Positions 63,158 through 64,000 of a stretch of 64,000 nt of DNA are shown one piece after another. Under the pieces are notes generated by a model that worked only from the letters and a program-made list of their open reading frames with translations, ran no database searches and was not told the origin of the DNA. This DNA is from Spodoptera frugiperda. Taxonomy: Eukaryota > Arthropoda > Insecta > Lepidoptera > Noctuidae. Made by a program: the position numbers and the translations under genes. The DNA is taken from contig NC_064236.1 of the NCBI RefSeq assembly GCF_023101765.2, positions 1 to 64,000 of the forward strand. Direction: 5' to 3'. Each line of letters begins with the position of its first letter. The first letter of the stretch is position 1.

Positions 63158-64000
63158 GTGAGTTTATGGTGTTTGCACAATTATAAAGTGTGGCAGGCAT
63201 TGGCGGGCGATGCAGGTTGCACTTTTAATTTGTGAAGCATCATTATTTTGAACATAAATAGCTTTCCTTATGCACCAATACACTCAAGGTGATTAACCTT
63301 CACTATAAAAATAAAAACAAGTCGTTAAATAATTTTCCTTACACGTCCCATGCATTTAAGGAAAACTAATGATTGCATTAGTTGCAATAATTAGTATATA
63401 GAAGTACCCAATCTATCTTTCACAATATACGATTGTATTGTATTGTACAGGTGCTTCGCCTGCATACTGATCAATAATTGCAGAGAAATGATGACTAGAA
63501 TCCTTGAACTAGTTACACGTAAAGGCTAGTGGTTAGATAGGTTCAATATTTTCCTGGACAAGTGGACAACTGAACTAAAGAAAGTGCTCCATAATATACT
63601 AGTGTAGTAATGTTTCACATTAAGTAATGCCACGCACACGTACTGTATACACGGCGGTGGGACGTCTTATTCAATCTTAGCGACATCTTAAAAAATCAGA
63701 CTTAACATTGAATAACTTGGGATATAGTTCTTAGTTTGGTACGTATAGTGTTAGACCAAGGGGGACGGGGGCGATGCTGTTGGTTGCTCGAATAAATTAC
63801 AACAAATGGTACGAAAGCAGAAGCTTCGACTCGTACTTGTTTTGACAATAATGATTGTAAATTAGTTTATAATGTAAGTAACCAAGTTTGTGTACCTTTA
63901 GTTACTGACGAGAGCCCCGCGGTTTCACGCCGACCTCTGTAATGTGCTAAGTGTGACTCTACAAACGAAACTAAGTAGATAAACGGTCCTGCGAGATTGC
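63158..64000 (+). other. Intron 1 of the unidentified gene (partial)
   Basis: AT-rich, no exon or repeat recognised. Confidence 0.4.

Overview
The window is the left end of a chromosome of a moth or butterfly (Lepidoptera; a noctuid-like moth is my guess from the repeat families). About 6 kb of perfect (CCTAA)n, the C-rich strand of the arthropod TTAGG telomere, opens the sequence. It is interrupted by insertions that sit exactly inside telomeric repeats. Two short elements (6000-6339 and 7267-7602) lie on the minus strand. A 4.9 kb non-LTR retrotransposon (7640-12528) lies on the plus strand and has its poly(A) tail joined to a last 25 bp of CCTAA.

That plus-strand element is the most notable object here. 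Its ORF2 is truncated inside RNase H, continues through a zinc-knuckle region and a Thr/Ala-rich linker, and is followed by a complete superfamily 1 helicase resembling those of tobamo/virga-like plus-strand RNA viruses. A second, R1-clade LINE (8516-9782, 32-A tail) interrupts it. The R1 copy is flanked by an 8-bp target duplication (8508-8515 and 9783-9790), and the host reading frame is the same on both sides. The helicase therefore looks like the C-terminal part of a telomere-inserted LINE polyprotein, not a free viral gene.

Subtelomere, 12.5-34.9 kb: no host gene is recognised. It holds a decayed Jockey/CR1-like LINE (12.6-14.5 kb), a nearly complete R1-clade LINE on the minus strand (16.0-20.3 kb, ORF1 plus ORF2 with two frameshifts), and a 1.8 kb TIR transposon with a psq-type DNA-binding exon (20881-22698). 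It also holds a 780-bp TIR element enclosing an R1 fragment, a 1.9 kb minisatellite of 33/36-bp units (24.5-26.4 kb), several MITE families, and a 1 kb TIR element (31.2-32.2 kb).

34937-54435 (plus) is a seven-exon host gene encoding an L-lactate dehydrogenase family protein of 389 residues. All exon phases fit. The N-terminus looks like a mitochondrial presequence. The catalytic Asp-Arg-His triad is kept, but the nucleotide-binding GxGxxG, the mobile-loop Arg, the SNPVD Asn and the active-site Thr are all replaced, so it may be a divergent paralogue or pseudoenzyme. Its introns, above all the 14 kb intron 6, are packed with nested repeats, including a 2.9 kb compound palindrome and a 1.2 kb inverted duplication.

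54.4-64 kb: the LDH-like gene's poly(A) signal, a GC-rich Harbinger-like MITE with a 40-bp perfect palindrome, an R1 LINE with a 17-bp target duplication and an internal tandem duplication (56764-59418), and a Tigger/pogo-like remnant (59.7-60.9 kb). Last come a TATA/initiator core promoter and the first coding exon of an unidentified gene (63112-63157) that leaves the window.
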